NCBI RefSeq assembly: GCF_014164785.1
Contig: NZ_JACJFN010000001.1
Span: forward strand, 1,488,001-1,552,000
DNA length: 64,000 nucleotides
Source of the DNA: Aquipseudomonas guryensis
GTDB lineage: Bacteria; Pseudomonadota; Gammaproteobacteria; Pseudomonadales; Pseudomonadaceae
Direction: 5' to 3'
Below the pieces are notes generated by a model. The model was not told where the DNA came from, searched no databases, and saw only the letters and a program-made list of their open reading frames with translations. Position numbers and translations under genes: made by a program. This document shows, piece by piece, positions 1 through 8,922 of the stretch (the stretch's first letter is position 1; each line of letters starts with the position of its first letter).

Positions 1-20
1 GTGTCCGCGCCCCTGGCGTT

Positions 21-1709
21 TTAACTGGGCAGCAGTCCAGCTATGCGGGCGATGCTCGGGTACTTCTTCAGCTCCTCCGCCATGCGACAAATCGGGGCGC
101 TGCCATAGCTGTCCCCCACGTTGGATGCTGCGTGGCCAGTCAACCAGTCATGCACTTCCTTGGGAATGCCCGCTTCGCGGCAGAGCGTCTTGAAGGCGTG
201 GCGGAACCCATGGGCGGGCTTGGCCGCACTTTGAAGCTTCACAATGTCATCGAGATAGTCACTCCAGGCCTTGCCCACGGCATGGCCGAGGCCGTCCTTG
301 TGGGGCTTCAGCTTCGGGAATAGGCGCCCGTCAGCCGGGACGCTGTCCTTGTAGGCGAGGAAGCCCAGGGCCAGGAGGTCGGCGTGCAGCGGTACCTTGC
401 GACGACTGCTGGCTGTCTTCAGCGACTTCCCGTCGCCGGGGCGTATGGCGAGGCACCAGATGCCTGACTCTGCCTCTTGCTCCACGTCGGATACCAAGAG
501 CTGTGCGACCTCCTCGCGACGTGCGCCTGTGTAGGCCATGAGTAGCGGGAGCCAGTAAAGCGCCTGACCATAGTCGGCAATCTGAGGCTTCCACTGGCCA
601 TGAAATAACGGGCTGCAGAAGATGGCTGCCAGTTCCTTGCGGCTGTATCCCTTGTCAGGGGATTCATTGTGAAGGGCGGCTTTGTTGATTGCGTTACGAA
701 GGTCGCGCAGCACTCCAGAAGTGGCCACTGGCTCCTCCTTCATGGCCTCCAGGCGCTCACAGGCGAACTTGAAGATGGTCGCCAGTGCGGCCAGCTTCTT
801 GCGTATCGTCGCCAGCTCCATGGTAGCGGCGCCCTGGTCAACTTGAGCGCGCAATGCGTCCAAGGTCAGGCCGGGCTTCCAACGGCCTTTGGGGAGTTGG
901 CCCAGGGTGACGCGGAAGTGGTGGATGGTGGCCTTGGTTACCTGCGATGCGGGAATGTCACCGACCACGAAGATCAGGCGCTGCATGCAGTCCGTGTATT
1001 CGGCGATGGTCTTCGATAGGTCGCCCAGGCCGGCGCTGTCCTGGCGTTTCGACTCGACCCACTTGGACGCCACTTCGGACAACCTGAGCCCCTTGCCTGT
1101 ACGCCCGAGGGAGGGGGCTTCCTGCGTCAGCGGAAGCGAGGCTGCGGGGAGGGCGGGTGTCGTGCGCCAGTCGCCGTGGTGGCGTTGCAGGGCGGTTTTG
1201 CACAAGGTTTGCCAGGCCAGGAAGAACTCCCGATGGAGTGCGGAATGGGTCGGGGAGGTCGGCGGGGGCACTGGATGCCCGGCTGCGGCTAGGGTCTTTC
1301 GCGTGGCATCAGCCAAGAGGACCTGAAGGGAAGGGCACTCTTCGTCCATCACTTCCAGGGGTGTCACGACGTCGCCGCCGGAGCGGGCCAGGAACTGGTG
1401 AATCAGGTCGTTCTCGCGCTCCCAAGCAGCCAGCTCGGCAGCTACCCAGCGGTCGGCCAGCTTAGGGGCGTCGGCGGGTAGAAGGGACGACTCACTCCGC
1501 AGGGAGGCGCGGGCCAGCTTGATAGCCGCTTCGCAGCGGGCGGACTCCTCCGCGAACGGGATGCGGGCCTCGGTCAGACTCTTGGTGCCCAGGGACACCT
1601 TCCACTCCGAGCCACGTCCTACCAGGGAGCGAAGCTCCTTCGGGATGACCTTTCGATAGTAGTAAGTCCCGGTCTTCGGGCACTGGAACGGCTGCGGCAT
1701 GGCACCCAC
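21..1709 (-). CDS. Tyrosine-recombinase integrase next to tRNA-Phe
   Basis: Site-specific recombinase of 562 residues, probably responsible for integration and excision of an element at the adjacent tRNA-Phe gene. The N-terminus (PQPFQCPKTGTYYYRKVIP) resembles the DUF6538 segment that opens many long tRNA-targeting integrases. The C-terminal catalytic domain shows Arg397 (TGARREEV), the HGFRH box at 500-504, His526 (LTGHA) and the nucleophile candidate Tyr535 (SYGS). I chose the GTG start at 1709 because a perfect AGGAGG (complement of 1718-1723) lies 8 nt upstream; the ATG at 1700 would be 17 nt from it. The gene reads away from the tRNA 3' end, the usual arrangement at the edge of a genomic island, so the cargo should lie left of the window. 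Family and catalytic residues are clear; the target site is inferred from position. Confidence 0.9.
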   Translation of the reverse strand: MGAMPQPFQCPKTGTYYYRKVIPKELRSLVGRGSEWKVSLGTKSLTEARIPFAEESARCEAAIKLARASLRSESSLLPADAPKLADRWVAAELAAWERENDLIHQFLARSGGDVVTPLEVMDEECPSLQVLLADATRKTLAAAGHPVPPPTSPTHSALHREFFLAWQTLCKTALQRHHGDWRTTPALPAASLPLTQEAPSLGRTGKGLRLSEVASKWVESKRQDSAGLGDLSKTIAEYTDCMQRLIFVVGDIPASQVTKATIHHFRVTLGQLPKGRWKPGLTLDALRAQVDQGAATMELATIRKKLAALATIFKFACERLEAMKEEPVATSGVLRDLRNAINKAALHNESPDKGYSRKELAAIFCSPLFHGQWKPQIADYGQALYWLPLLMAYTGARREEVAQLLVSDVEQEAESGIWCLAIRPGDGKSLKTASSRRKVPLHADLLALGFLAYKDSVPADGRLFPKLKPHKDGLGHAVGKAWSDYLDDIVKLQSAAKPAHGFRHAFKTLCREAGIPKEVHDWLTGHAASNVGDSYGSAPICRMAEELKKYPSIARIAGLLPS

Positions 1710-1730
1710 TTTGTACGCCTCCTTTGTACG
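1709..1730 (-). repeat. Tandem 9-bp direct repeat over the integrase ribosome-binding site
   Basis: CTTTGTACG occurs at 1709-1717 and again at 1722-1730, 4 bp apart (13-bp period). The integrase Shine-Dalgarno AGGAGG lies between and partly within the copies, and the first copy ends on the GTG start codon. This could be an arm-type or autoregulatory protein site; no binding protein is identified. Confidence 0.6.
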
Positions 1731-1760
1731 AATCCGGGGGCGCAGCTAGGAGGGCCATAA

Positions 1761-1796
1761 ACAAAAAACCCCTGAAGCCTTACGGGATCAGGGGTC
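1761..1796 (-). terminator. Rho-independent terminator of tRNA-Phe
   Basis: An 8-bp stem (ACCCCTGA at 1768-1775 with TCAGGGGT at 1788-1795) is followed on the minus strand by a run of six T. It lies just past the tRNA 3' end and ahead of the integrase, so it should end tRNA transcription and leave the integrase to its own promoter. Confidence 0.8.
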
Positions 1797-1805
1797 TCGG
1801 TATCT

Positions 1806-1881
1806 TGGTGCCCAGGGACGGAATCGAACCGCCGACACGGGGATTTTCAATCCCCTGCTCTACCGACTGAGCTACCTGGGC
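1806..1881 (-). tRNA. tRNA-Phe (anticodon GAA)
   Basis: A 76-nt cloverleaf on the minus strand. The acceptor pairs GCCCAGG with CCTGGGC and is followed by an encoded ACCA. The D-arm contains AGCTCAGTCGGTAGAGC. The anticodon stem GGGGA/TCCCC encloses loop TTGAAAA with anticodon GAA, and the T-arm contains GGTTCGATTCC. The 3' half is a common attachment site for tyrosine recombinases, fitting the integrase just downstream. The gene is intact, so any integration has restored it. Confidence 0.97.
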
Positions 1882-1892
1882 AACGGGGCGCT

Positions 1893-1921
1893 ATTAAACG
1901 GATTTGGCGTTGCAGTGTCAA
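1893..1921 (-). promoter_or_regulatory. Sigma-70 promoter of tRNA-Phe
   Basis: Read on the minus strand, a consensus -35 TTGACA (complement of 1916-1921) is separated by exactly 17 bp from TTTAAT (complement of 1893-1898). The expected start is about 5 nt ahead of the tRNA 5' end at 1881. A GC-rich discriminator (AGCGCCCCG) follows, typical of stringently controlled stable-RNA promoters. Confidence 0.8.
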
Positions 1922-2009
1922 GCCAGAGAAAGAAAAAATTTCAGTAAAGACGGGCGCTTACGAAATTTACGGGTCTTGCGGGGGGGCGCTGCGTGCTGCG
2001 CTTGCTTCT

Positions 2010-2073
2010 GTAGCCCGGATGCAATCTGGGGTATTCCTCGGTGAGTGAGGTTCCCGGATTGCATCCGGGCTAC
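2010..2073. repeat. REP-type palindromic repeat, copy 1
   Basis: GTAGCCCGGATGCAATCTGG and its reverse complement (ending GCATCCGGGCTAC) form long arms around a short variable centre. The element recurs at 7073-7124 and 50763-50821. It lies downstream of yggX and may act as a transcript-end structure. One arm has a single change (TCTGGG for TCCGGG). Confidence 0.85.
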
Positions 2074-2078
2074 AGGGT

Positions 2079-2351
2079 TTATGCGCTCGGTGGTACGTAG
2101 CCTTCGGCCTGGGCGTATTCCTCGCCGGAGAGGAACTTGTCCATCTCGGCCTGGAGGAACTTGCGGTCTTCGGCGTTCATCATGTTCAGGCGGCGTTCGT
2201 TGATCAGCATGGTCTGGTGCGCCTGCCATTCGTCCCAGGCCTGCTTGGACACGTTGTTGAAGATGTCTTCGCCTTTCGGACCTGGGTAGGGCTGGCGGTC
2301 GAGGCCGGGGAGGTCTTGCTTGTGCTTGCGGCAGTGGACGGTGCGGCTCAT
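2079..2351 (-). CDS. yggX: Probable Fe(2+)-trafficking protein YggX
   Basis: A 90-residue cytoplasmic protein of the usual family length, starting [18 protein letters not shown], with the conserved Cys7 and the family signature segment [20 protein letters not shown]. Family members are linked to iron supply for Fe-S clusters and protection of those clusters from oxidants. The start overlaps the mutY stop (ATGA at 2348-2351), so the two are translationally coupled; MutY itself is an Fe-S enzyme. The same mutY-yggX pairing is known in enterobacteria and pseudomonads. Confidence 0.95.
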   Translation of the reverse strand: MSRTVHCRKHKQDLPGLDRQPYPGPKGEDIFNNVSKQAWDEWQAHQTMLINERRLNMMNAEDRKFLQAEMDKFLSGEEYAQAEGYVPPSA

Positions 2352-3415
2352 GACTTTTCTCCTGCATTCAGTTCTTGCGCGGCTCGCTTGAGGAGCTTCT
2401 TCACCGGTGCGGCCAGGCCCAGGCGTGGCGGGGTGGCGAGGTTATACCAGAGCCAGTCGCCCTCGGCCACGCCAGGGGTGGCGGCCTCGACCTGGATCAG
2501 CCAGGGTTCGATGCTCAGCTGGAAGTGACTGAAAGTATGGGTCAGGCCGGCCAGTTCGTGGCGCTCGCCCAGCTGCAGGGCGTGCTGGCTGGCGAGTGGT
2601 TCGAGGGCGTTCAGGTCGTCCAGCTCGGGCAGACTCCACAGGCCGCCCCACAGGCCGGTCGACGGGCGGCGATAGAGCAGGATGGCGCCGTCGCGATTGG
2701 CCAGGAGCGGCATCAACGTGCGCTTCTGCGGCAGCTCCTTGCGCGGCTTGGCGATCGGGTAGCGGATCTCCAGGCCCAGCAGGTGCGCCTGGCAGCCGCT
2801 CTGCAGCGGGCAGATCAGGCAGCTGGGCTTGCTCCGGGTGCAGAGCGTGGCGCCCAGGTCCATCATCGCCTGGGTGTAGTGGTTGACCCGTTCGTCAGGC
2901 AGGAAGCGCTCGGCTACTTCCCACAGCTGTTTGGCCACCTTGGGTTCGCCCGGATAGCCTTCCTGGGCGACGTAGCGGGCCAGCACGCGCTTGACGTTGC
3001 CGTCGAGGATCGGTGCGCGCAGGCCCATGCTCAGGCTGGCGATGGCGCCGGCGGTGGAGCGGCCGATGCCGGGCAGTTCGGTGAGCGCCTCGACGTCGCG
3101 GGGGAATTCACCGCCGTGCTCGCGCATGACGATCTGCGCGGTCTTCTGCAGATTGCGCGCGCGGGTGTAGTAGCCGAGGCCGGTCCACAGGTGCAGCACT
3201 TCGTCTTCCGCCGCTTCGGCCAGGGCTTGCACGGTCGGCAGGGCGTGCATGAAGCGGTCGAAGTAGCCGAGTACGGTGCTGACCTGGGTCTGCTGCAGCA
3301 TGATTTCCGAGACCCACACCCGGTACGGGTTGATGTCTTGCTGCCAGGGCAGGTCCTTGCGCCCGTGCTGGTCATACCAGGCCAGCACGGCGCCGTTGAA
3401 TTGCGCAGGCGTCAT
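2348..3415 (-). CDS. mutY: Adenine DNA glycosylase MutY
   Basis: Removes adenine mispaired with 8-oxoguanine or guanine in base-excision repair. The 355 residues carry catalytic Glu37 (VSEIMLQQ), the helix-hairpin-helix [12 protein letters not shown] at 114-125, Asp138 (ILDGNVKR), and the [4Fe-4S] cysteines 192, 199, 202 and 208 in C-x6-C-x2-C-x5-C spacing. A C-terminal NUDIX-like domain (from about residue 235) would read 8-oxoG. The ATG at 3415 overlaps the asmA stop (ATGA); a longer frame upstream is only the asmA shadow. It is the middle gene of asmA-mutY-yggX. Confidence 0.97.
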   Translation of the reverse strand: MTPAQFNGAVLAWYDQHGRKDLPWQQDINPYRVWVSEIMLQQTQVSTVLGYFDRFMHALPTVQALAEAAEDEVLHLWTGLGYYTRARNLQKTAQIVMREHGGEFPRDVEALTELPGIGRSTAGAIASLSMGLRAPILDGNVKRVLARYVAQEGYPGEPKVAKQLWEVAERFLPDERVNHYTQAMMDLGATLCTRSKPSCLICPLQSGCQAHLLGLEIRYPIAKPRKELPQKRTLMPLLANRDGAILLYRRPSTGLWGGLWSLPELDDLNALEPLASQHALQLGERHELAGLTHTFSHFQLSIEPWLIQVEAATPGVAEGDWLWYNLATPPRLGLAAPVKKLLKRAAQELNAGEKS

Positions 3416-5640
3416 CGGTTGAACAGGCCTTTGAGCGCGTCCTTGAGTTCCGGGCTGACCTTGTCGCCGAGCTTTTCTTCGATCTTCTCTTCGAGCTTGT
3501 TGCCAGCCAGCTTGGCGGCGACCTTGCCCATGCCGTCCTTGTCCAGGCGGCAGGCCTTGGCGCCCAGTTCCAGCGGGCCGCGGCAGAGCAGGGGCCATTC
3601 GATGTCGGCGTAACGCTGATTGACCTGGCAGGCCGGGTCCGGCATGGCGCTCTTGTCGCCTTCGATGACGATGCCAATGCGGTAGTCGAGGCCGAGTACG
3701 CGCAGGTCGACATCGCCTTTGCCTTTGACCGTGAGGCCGGGCAGGCGGGCTTTGAGATCGGGATTGCTGGCCACGCCATTGCGGAAGGTCAGGTTGCCGT
3801 CGAGCTCTTCGAAAGGGGTGTCCTTGCCGCGCGGCTCACCGGAGAGCGACTTGCGATTGAGGGTGGCGATGCCCTGGCACAGCTGCTGCTCCAGGTTAGC
3901 TTCGATCAGCACGCCGTCGCTGAGGCTGAAGCCGGCCTTGCCGTTTAGCGCGTCGATCCAGGCCTTCTGGCTATTGCCCTGGGTGCGCACATCGGCATTC
4001 AGGTCGAGCAGGCCCTTGATCGGGGCCTTCTCGCCCTGGGCTTCGATGAGTTTTTCCACCGGGATGCGCGTCAACTGTTTCTGTGCGGTGAGCAGCGGCA
4101 CGGCCGGGCGCACGTCGAGTTGCGAGGTGACCGCGAAGTTGCCGCCATACAGGTCGCCACGCATTTCTTGCAAATTGAGCACGCCGCCCTGGGCCTTGGC
4201 CTTGAGCAGGACGCTTTCGATCGGCAGCTTGTTCAGGGTCAGCTGGCCGAGGCTGATGTCGGCCTGCAGATCGAGCTTGCGCAGTTGTTCGAGGGGCAGC
4301 AGCTGTTCGTTGCTCCAGGCCTGCTGGGTCGGCGAGTTTGGCAGCGGTGTGGTGCCGCTCTTGCCGGCAGCGGCCACGGCGCCCTTGATCTCGTTCTTAC
4401 GCGCGACACCGGCGCTGGCGTCCTGATCCTTGGGCGGCAGGTAGCGGTCGAGGTCGAGCTTGTCGCCCTTGAGCTGCAGGCGCAGGGCCTGCTTGGCTAA
4501 GTCGCTGACGGCCAGGTTGCCGTTGAAGCTGCTGTCGTCCAGTTTCAGGCTCAGTTCGTTGAGGTTGATGCTGGTCGGCGTGCCGGCCAGGCGGGTCGAC
4601 AGTTCGAACTGCTGCAGGGTGTTGGCGTCACGCATGGCCGGCAGCTCGACGCCGAGGCCGCTGAGGAATTCGCGCAGGTTGACCTGGGCGATGGACAGGC
4701 CACCTTGCAGCTGGACGGTCTTGTCCAGGTCACGCAGTTTCAGCTCGCCGATGGCGCGCAGCTGGTTGGCGGTGAGTTTGAGGCTGTTCCACTCGGCGAC
4801 CTGGGCGGCCTGGTCGAGAAGCAGCTGGCCCTGGGTGGCGAAGGTCAGGGTCTTGCCCTTGAACGGTTCGCCGGAGGCCTCGCCGGCCAGTTTGAAGTCT
4901 TCCAGCTGGTAGCGCTTGAGGGCGCGGTCGAAGCGCAGTGCGGTCTGCAGCTCGGTCTTGGCGCGTAGCACTGGCTTATTGGTGCCGAAGAAGGCGGTCA
5001 GTTTGAGCGGGATGCTGGCGCCTTCGCGGATCGCCCCGGTGCTCAGCTCGATGCCTTCGGCGCTGAACTGGCGGCCGCTGGCTGCGTCCTGGTAATCGAT
5101 GCGCGAGCTGCTGATGGTCAGGCTGTCGATATCCAGCTTGATCGGTTGGCTCTCTGTTGCTTCTGCGGGTGCCGCTTCGCTGCCTGTGGGCGCTGTGTTA
5201 TCGCTGGCGGTGGTTGGCGGGGTGGCGGCGGCCTGCGCCGGCTTGCCCACGCCTTCCCAGTTGCCGCGGCCCTTGGCGTCGCGTTGCAGGGTCAGGTTGA
5301 GGCCGTCGACGCGGATGTCGCTCATCTGCACTTCCTTGCGCAGCAGCGGCAGCACGCGCACGGAGAGGCCGAGCAGGCGCAGGTCGGCGAAGGGTTTGTC
5401 CGGGGTCTCGGCGCTGGCCAGGGTGGCGTCGGTCAGTTCCAGGCCGAGCCAGGGGAACAGGCTCCAGCCGATATCGCCATTGAGCTTGAGTTCCAGGTTG
5501 GCCTTGTCGCGGGCCAGTTGCTGGATTTCGTCCTTGTAGTCGTTGGGGTCGAACAGGTGGGTCAGGGCGAAACCGAGGCCGACGATGATCAGCAACAGTC
5601 CGAGGAAGACCAGGCCCAGGATTTTGCCGATAGATTTCAT
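3412..5640 (-). CDS. asmA: AsmA family protein
   Basis: A 742-residue envelope protein with one N-terminal membrane anchor (about residues 6-28, GLVFLGLLLIIVGLGFALTH) followed by FDPNDYKDEIQQLARDK, the typical opening of AsmA proteins, and a long beta-rich periplasmic region. A Pro/Ala/Thr-rich linker lies near residues 135-165, and the C-terminal AsmA_2-type domain includes GKAGFSLSDGVLIEANL. AsmA-like proteins are implicated in lipid movement between membranes and outer-membrane integrity; the exact cargo here is unknown. It is the first gene of the asmA-mutY-yggX operon and is divergent from the membrane hydroxylase across 218 bp. Confidence 0.9.
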   Translation of the reverse strand: MKSIGKILGLVFLGLLLIIVGLGFALTHLFDPNDYKDEIQQLARDKANLELKLNGDIGWSLFPWLGLELTDATLASAETPDKPFADLRLLGLSVRVLPLLRKEVQMSDIRVDGLNLTLQRDAKGRGNWEGVGKPAQAAATPPTTASDNTAPTGSEAAPAEATESQPIKLDIDSLTISSSRIDYQDAASGRQFSAEGIELSTGAIREGASIPLKLTAFFGTNKPVLRAKTELQTALRFDRALKRYQLEDFKLAGEASGEPFKGKTLTFATQGQLLLDQAAQVAEWNSLKLTANQLRAIGELKLRDLDKTVQLQGGLSIAQVNLREFLSGLGVELPAMRDANTLQQFELSTRLAGTPTSINLNELSLKLDDSSFNGNLAVSDLAKQALRLQLKGDKLDLDRYLPPKDQDASAGVARKNEIKGAVAAAGKSGTTPLPNSPTQQAWSNEQLLPLEQLRKLDLQADISLGQLTLNKLPIESVLLKAKAQGGVLNLQEMRGDLYGGNFAVTSQLDVRPAVPLLTAQKQLTRIPVEKLIEAQGEKAPIKGLLDLNADVRTQGNSQKAWIDALNGKAGFSLSDGVLIEANLEQQLCQGIATLNRKSLSGEPRGKDTPFEELDGNLTFRNGVASNPDLKARLPGLTVKGKGDVDLRVLGLDYRIGIVIEGDKSAMPDPACQVNQRYADIEWPLLCRGPLELGAKACRLDKDGMGKVAAKLAGNKLEEKIEEKLGDKVSPELKDALKGLFNR

Positions 5641-5858
5641 GAACGCGTCCTTGTTTGGATGACTTTTCTGGGTGGCGAGTATAGCGCCAGCTTATAAGGC
5701 AATAGTGCGCTGTGAGTGCTTGGAGGGCGCTCGGGCCATGCGGTTCCCCGCAGGGGGCGGGTGCTGGCGCCAATGGTGGATGCAATTGGCGGCTTGGGTG
5801 GTGTCGTCCCCGGCAGGTACGGTTAGGCTGGCAGCATAACAACAACCCGGAGGCGCCC

Positions 5859-7076
5859 ATGAATGTCGTCGTGATGGCCGTGCCGCTGTATATCGCCCTG
5901 ATCCTGCTGGAACTGGCCTATGAGCGTTACAGCGGGCGCCACACCTATCGCCTGGCGGATGCGACCACCAGCATCAATACCGCCGTGCTGCGCGTATTGC
6001 TCGAAGGGCCGCTGCGCCTGCTGCTGATCATTCCCTACGCCTGGTTGTACGAACATGCGCGGCTGCTGGAGCTGGACGCGAGCTCGCCCTGGACCTGGTT
6101 GCTCGGCTTTATCGCCGTGGACTTCTGCTTCTATTGGGCGCATCGCAGCCTGCACCGTTACAACCTGCTGTGGGGTGCGCACCAGCCGCATCACTCCAGC
6201 GAAGACTTCAATCTGTCCACCGCGCTGCGCAAGGGCGCCTTCCAGACGGCTTTCGACTGGCCGTTCTACCTGCCGCTGGCGTTGTTGGGGATTCCGTTGC
6301 CGCTGTTCCTGGTCCTGCTCGGCGCGCAGCTGGTCTACCAGTTCTGGATTCATAGCCAGCATGTCGGCCGGCTCGGCGTGCTGGAGTGGTTCATGGTCAC
6401 GCCGAGCAACCACCGCGTGCACCACGGGCAGAACGACTGCTACATCGACAGGAACCATGGCGGCGTGTTCATCATTTGGGATCGCCTGTTCGGCACCTTC
6501 GCCGACGAGCGCGAGCCAGTGCGCTACGGGGTGACCACTCCGGTGCGTACCTTCGACCCGATCCGCCTGCAGTTCTCCTGGTGGCGCCTGCTCTGGGCCG
6601 ATGCCCGCGCGACCCGCTCGTGGTGGGACAAGCTGCGCCTGTGGTGGATGCCCACCGGCTGGCGCCCGGCGGATGTACAGGCGCGGCCTTGGCCGAAGAT
6701 GGGGGCGGACAAGTTCGAGCGGCCCTATCCGGCCAGCCTGAAGTGGTATGCCTTTCTGCAGTTCGTGGCGATCAATGCCATGGCCCTGTGCTTCCTGGCC
6801 AGCGTCAAGCGCGCCGCCGTGTGGGAGCCCTGGCTGCTGGTGCTGGCGATCCTCGGTGGTTGCATCAGCCTCGGCCTGCTATTCGAGGGCAAGCGCCGGC
6901 TGTGGTCGCTGGAGGTTGTGCGGCTGTTGGCACTGGCCGGTTTGGCGCTGGGCTGGGGCTTGTGGCTGGTGCCGGCGCAGTGGCGGCTCGGCGTGCTGCT
7001 GGCGGGGTTGTGTCTTGCCAGCCTGCTATGGCTGATGTGGCTGGCGGCGCGGCCGCAGGTGGTGGCGTCGTCGTAG
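5859..7076 (+). CDS. Sterol desaturase / fatty acid hydroxylase family membrane protein
   Basis: A 405-residue integral membrane protein. The His clusters of di-iron membrane hydroxylases are present: HRSLHR and HQPHH (about residues 93-108), HSQH (about 164) and NHRVHH (about 184-189). Hydrophobic segments lie near 5-20, 45-60, 75-95 and 130-155, and a further hydrophobic C-terminal region (about 300-400) holds several more predicted spans. The substrate cannot be read from sequence; sterols are unlikely in Pseudomonas, so a lipid or fatty-acid substrate is more likely. The ATG at 5859 follows a CGGAGG ribosome site. It appears monocistronic and ends inside the second REP repeat. Confidence 0.88.
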   Translation: MNVVVMAVPLYIALILLELAYERYSGRHTYRLADATTSINTAVLRVLLEGPLRLLLIIPYAWLYEHARLLELDASSPWTWLLGFIAVDFCFYWAHRSLHRYNLLWGAHQPHHSSEDFNLSTALRKGAFQTAFDWPFYLPLALLGIPLPLFLVLLGAQLVYQFWIHSQHVGRLGVLEWFMVTPSNHRVHHGQNDCYIDRNHGGVFIIWDRLFGTFADEREPVRYGVTTPVRTFDPIRLQFSWWRLLWADARATRSWWDKLRLWWMPTGWRPADVQARPWPKMGADKFERPYPASLKWYAFLQFVAINAMALCFLASVKRAAVWEPWLLVLAILGGCISLGLLFEGKRRLWSLEVVRLLALAGLALGWGLWLVPAQWRLGVLLAGLCLASLLWLMWLAARPQVVASS

Positions 7077-7124
7077 CCCGGATGCAATCCGGGGCGGGGC
7101 TTTCCCGGATTACATCCGGGCTAC
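7073..7124. repeat. REP-type palindromic repeat, copy 2
   Basis: The same element as at 2010 and 50763, with arms starting GTAGCCCGGATGCAATCCGG and ending TACATCCGGGCTAC. It begins over the stop codon of the hydroxylase gene and sits between that gene and the convergent acetyltransferase, where it could act as a bidirectional transcript end. Confidence 0.88.
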
Positions 7125-7145
7125 GGGCTTCGTGCCTCACCCAGC

Positions 7146-7544
7146 CTACAGGCTATCCAGTGGCAGGCTGGTGCGGGCGGCCAGAGCCTGGCTTTCCAGG
7201 TGATCCTTCGGTGCGGCCAGGCGCAGCGGCTTGCCGGCTTCGCGGGCCATGCGCTGGGCTTCGTCGAGGATGCGCCGGGCCACGCCGCGCTTGCGTGTGA
7301 CCTTGCGCACGCAGAGGTGCGAGAGGCGCCAGCAGTCGTCGCCGCGGCTCAGCAGGGCGGCGCCGAGCAGGCGGTCGTTGAAGCGCCCGGCGATCAGTCG
7401 GCCCTCGCCAATCCCGCCAGCGATCAGCGCGTCGGCGCTGGCGTAGGGCGTCAGCAGCCAGTCCGGGGCGTCGGCATAGACCTTGGTCAGGTCAGTGTGA
7501 TCCTGAGCCGATGGACGGGTGACTATCTCGACAAACACGGGCAT
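7146..7544 (-). CDS. GNAT-fold acetyltransferase-like protein (PanZ-like)
   Basis: A 132-residue protein with a GNAT core: the strand-loop LSHLCVRKVTRKRGVARRIL (about 74-93) contains the acetyl-CoA pyrophosphate loop R-x-x-G-x-A, followed by a helix (DEAQRMAREAG) and a strand. Short length and lack of other domains resemble the PanZ family of acetyl-CoA sensors, but I cannot confirm that assignment. It is transcribed divergently from hisB. No substrate can be proposed from sequence alone. Confidence 0.72.
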   Translation of the reverse strand: MPVFVEIVTRPSAQDHTDLTKVYADAPDWLLTPYASADALIAGGIGEGRLIAGRFNDRLLGAALLSRGDDCWRLSHLCVRKVTRKRGVARRILDEAQRMAREAGKPLRLAAPKDHLESQALAARTSLPLDSL

Positions 7545-7647
7545 CGCGGCTTCCTCGCAGGCAGGTGGCGCAGTGTAAAGTCAGCGCTATCGCGCCGATA
7601 GCCCTGGCGCGATAGCAACGCGGTAGCCGTGCAGGCCGCGCCCCGCC

Positions 7648-7653
7648 TATAAT
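7648..7653 (+). promoter_or_regulatory. Probable -10 element of the his operon
   Basis: A perfect TATAAT 36 nt upstream of the hisB ATG, in the hisB/acetyltransferase divergent spacer. The hexamer at -35 distance (TAGCCG) is a poor match, so the promoter may need an activator, or the element may be fortuitous. Confidence 0.5.
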
Positions 7654-7689
7654 GCCCGCCTTTTCCGCAAGCATTTTCGGGAGCTGGTG

Positions 7690-8283
7690 ATGGCCGAACG
7701 TACGGCATCCGTCGAGCGCAACACCCTGGAGACTCAGATCAAGGTCTCGATCAACCTGGATGGTACTGGCAAGGCCAAGTTCGATATTGGCGTGCCGTTC
7801 CTCGAGCACATGCTCGATCAGATCGCCCGCCACGGGCTGATCGACCTGGACATCCAGTGCAAGGGCGACCTGCATATCGACGACCACCACACCGTGGAAG
7901 ACGTCGGTATCACCCTCGGCCAGGCCTTCACCAAGGCCATTGGCGACAAGAAGGGCATGACCCGTTACGGCCATTCCTATGTGCCGCTGGACGAGGCGCT
8001 GTCGCGTGTGGTGATCGACTTCTCCGGTCGCCCGGGCCTGCAGATGCACGTGCCGTTCACCCGCGCGGTGGTCGGCGGCTTCGACGTGGACCTGTTCCAG
8101 GAGTTCTTCCAGGGCTTCGTCAATCATGCCTTGGTGTCCCTGCATATCGACAACCTGCGCGGCACCAACACCCACCACCAGATCGAGACGGTGTTCAAGG
8201 CCTTCGGCCGCGCCCTGCGCATGGCCGTCGAGCTGGACCCGCGCATGGCCGGGCAGATGCCGTCGACCAAGGGCTGCCTGTAA
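7690..8283 (+). CDS. hisB: Imidazoleglycerol-phosphate dehydratase HisB
   Basis: The 197-residue monofunctional dehydratase, which converts imidazoleglycerol phosphate to imidazole-acetol phosphate in histidine synthesis. The metal-binding His clusters are present ([18 protein letters not shown], and NTHHQIET near the C-terminus) together with [14 protein letters not shown] chose ATG 7690 rather than the in-frame GTG at 7687, because the upstream GGGAGC spaces better and family members begin this way. No phosphatase domain is fused. First gene of hisB-hisH-DUF2164-hisA-hisF. Confidence 0.97.
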   Translation: MAERTASVERNTLETQIKVSINLDGTGKAKFDIGVPFLEHMLDQIARHGLIDLDIQCKGDLHIDDHHTVEDVGITLGQAFTKAIGDKKGMTRYGHSYVPLDEALSRVVIDFSGRPGLQMHVPFTRAVVGGFDVDLFQEFFQGFVNHALVSLHIDNLRGTNTHHQIETVFKAFGRALRMAVELDPRMAGQMPSTKGCL

Positions 8284-8922
8284 ATGCAGACGGTTGCAGT
8301 AATCGACTACGGCATGGGCAACCTGCACTCGGTGGCCAAGGCCCTCGAGCACGTTGGCGCCGGCAAGGTGCTGGTGACCAGCGATGCCGCGGTGATTCGC
8401 GAAGCCGACCGCGTGGTGTTCCCCGGCGTCGGTGCGATCCGCGACTGCATGGCCGAGATCAAGCGTCTGGGTTTCGACAGCCTGGTGCGCGAGGTCAGCC
8501 AGGACCGGCCGTTCCTCGGTATCTGCGTCGGCATGCAGGCCTTGCTGGAGCGTAGCGAGGAGAACGACGGGGTCGACTGCATCGGCCTGTTCCCCGGCCA
8601 GGTGCGTTTTTTCGGCAAGGATCTGTATGAAGGCGGCGAGCACCTGAAGGTGCCGCACATGGGCTGGAATCAGGTGCAACAGGTGGTCGAACACCCGCTG
8701 TGGCACGAGATTCCCGACCAGGCGCGCTTCTACTTCGTGCACAGCTACTACATCGAGGCTGGCAACCCGGCCCAGGTGGTCGGTGGTGGCCACTACGGCA
8801 AGGACTTCGCCGCGGCATTGGCCGAGGGTTCGAAGTTCGCCGTGCAGTTCCACCCGGAGAAGAGCCATACCCATGGCCTGCAGCTGTTGCAGAACTTCGT
8901 TGGCTGGAATGGCCGCGCTTAA
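8284..8922 (+). CDS. hisH: Imidazole glycerol phosphate synthase, glutaminase subunit HisH
   Basis: A class I glutamine amidotransferase (212 residues) that feeds ammonia to HisF. The triad is visible: nucleophile Cys81 in GICVGMQ, and His190 and Glu192 in FHPEKSH. The oxyanion strand FPGVGA is at 46-51. Its ATG directly follows the hisB stop with no gap, implying translational coupling. Its partner HisF is encoded three genes downstream. Confidence 0.97.
   Translation: MQTVAVIDYGMGNLHSVAKALEHVGAGKVLVTSDAAVIREADRVVFPGVGAIRDCMAEIKRLGFDSLVREVSQDRPFLGICVGMQALLERSEENDGVDCIGLFPGQVRFFGKDLYEGGEHLKVPHMGWNQVQQVVEHPLWHEIPDQARFYFVHSYYIEAGNPAQVVGGGHYGKDFAAALAEGSKFAVQFHPEKSHTHGLQLLQNFVGWNGRA

Noticed and set aside
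2375..3613. 412-codon plus-strand frame opposite mutY
   Set aside because: Antisense shadow typical of GC-rich genes; mutY on the minus strand has all catalytic residues.
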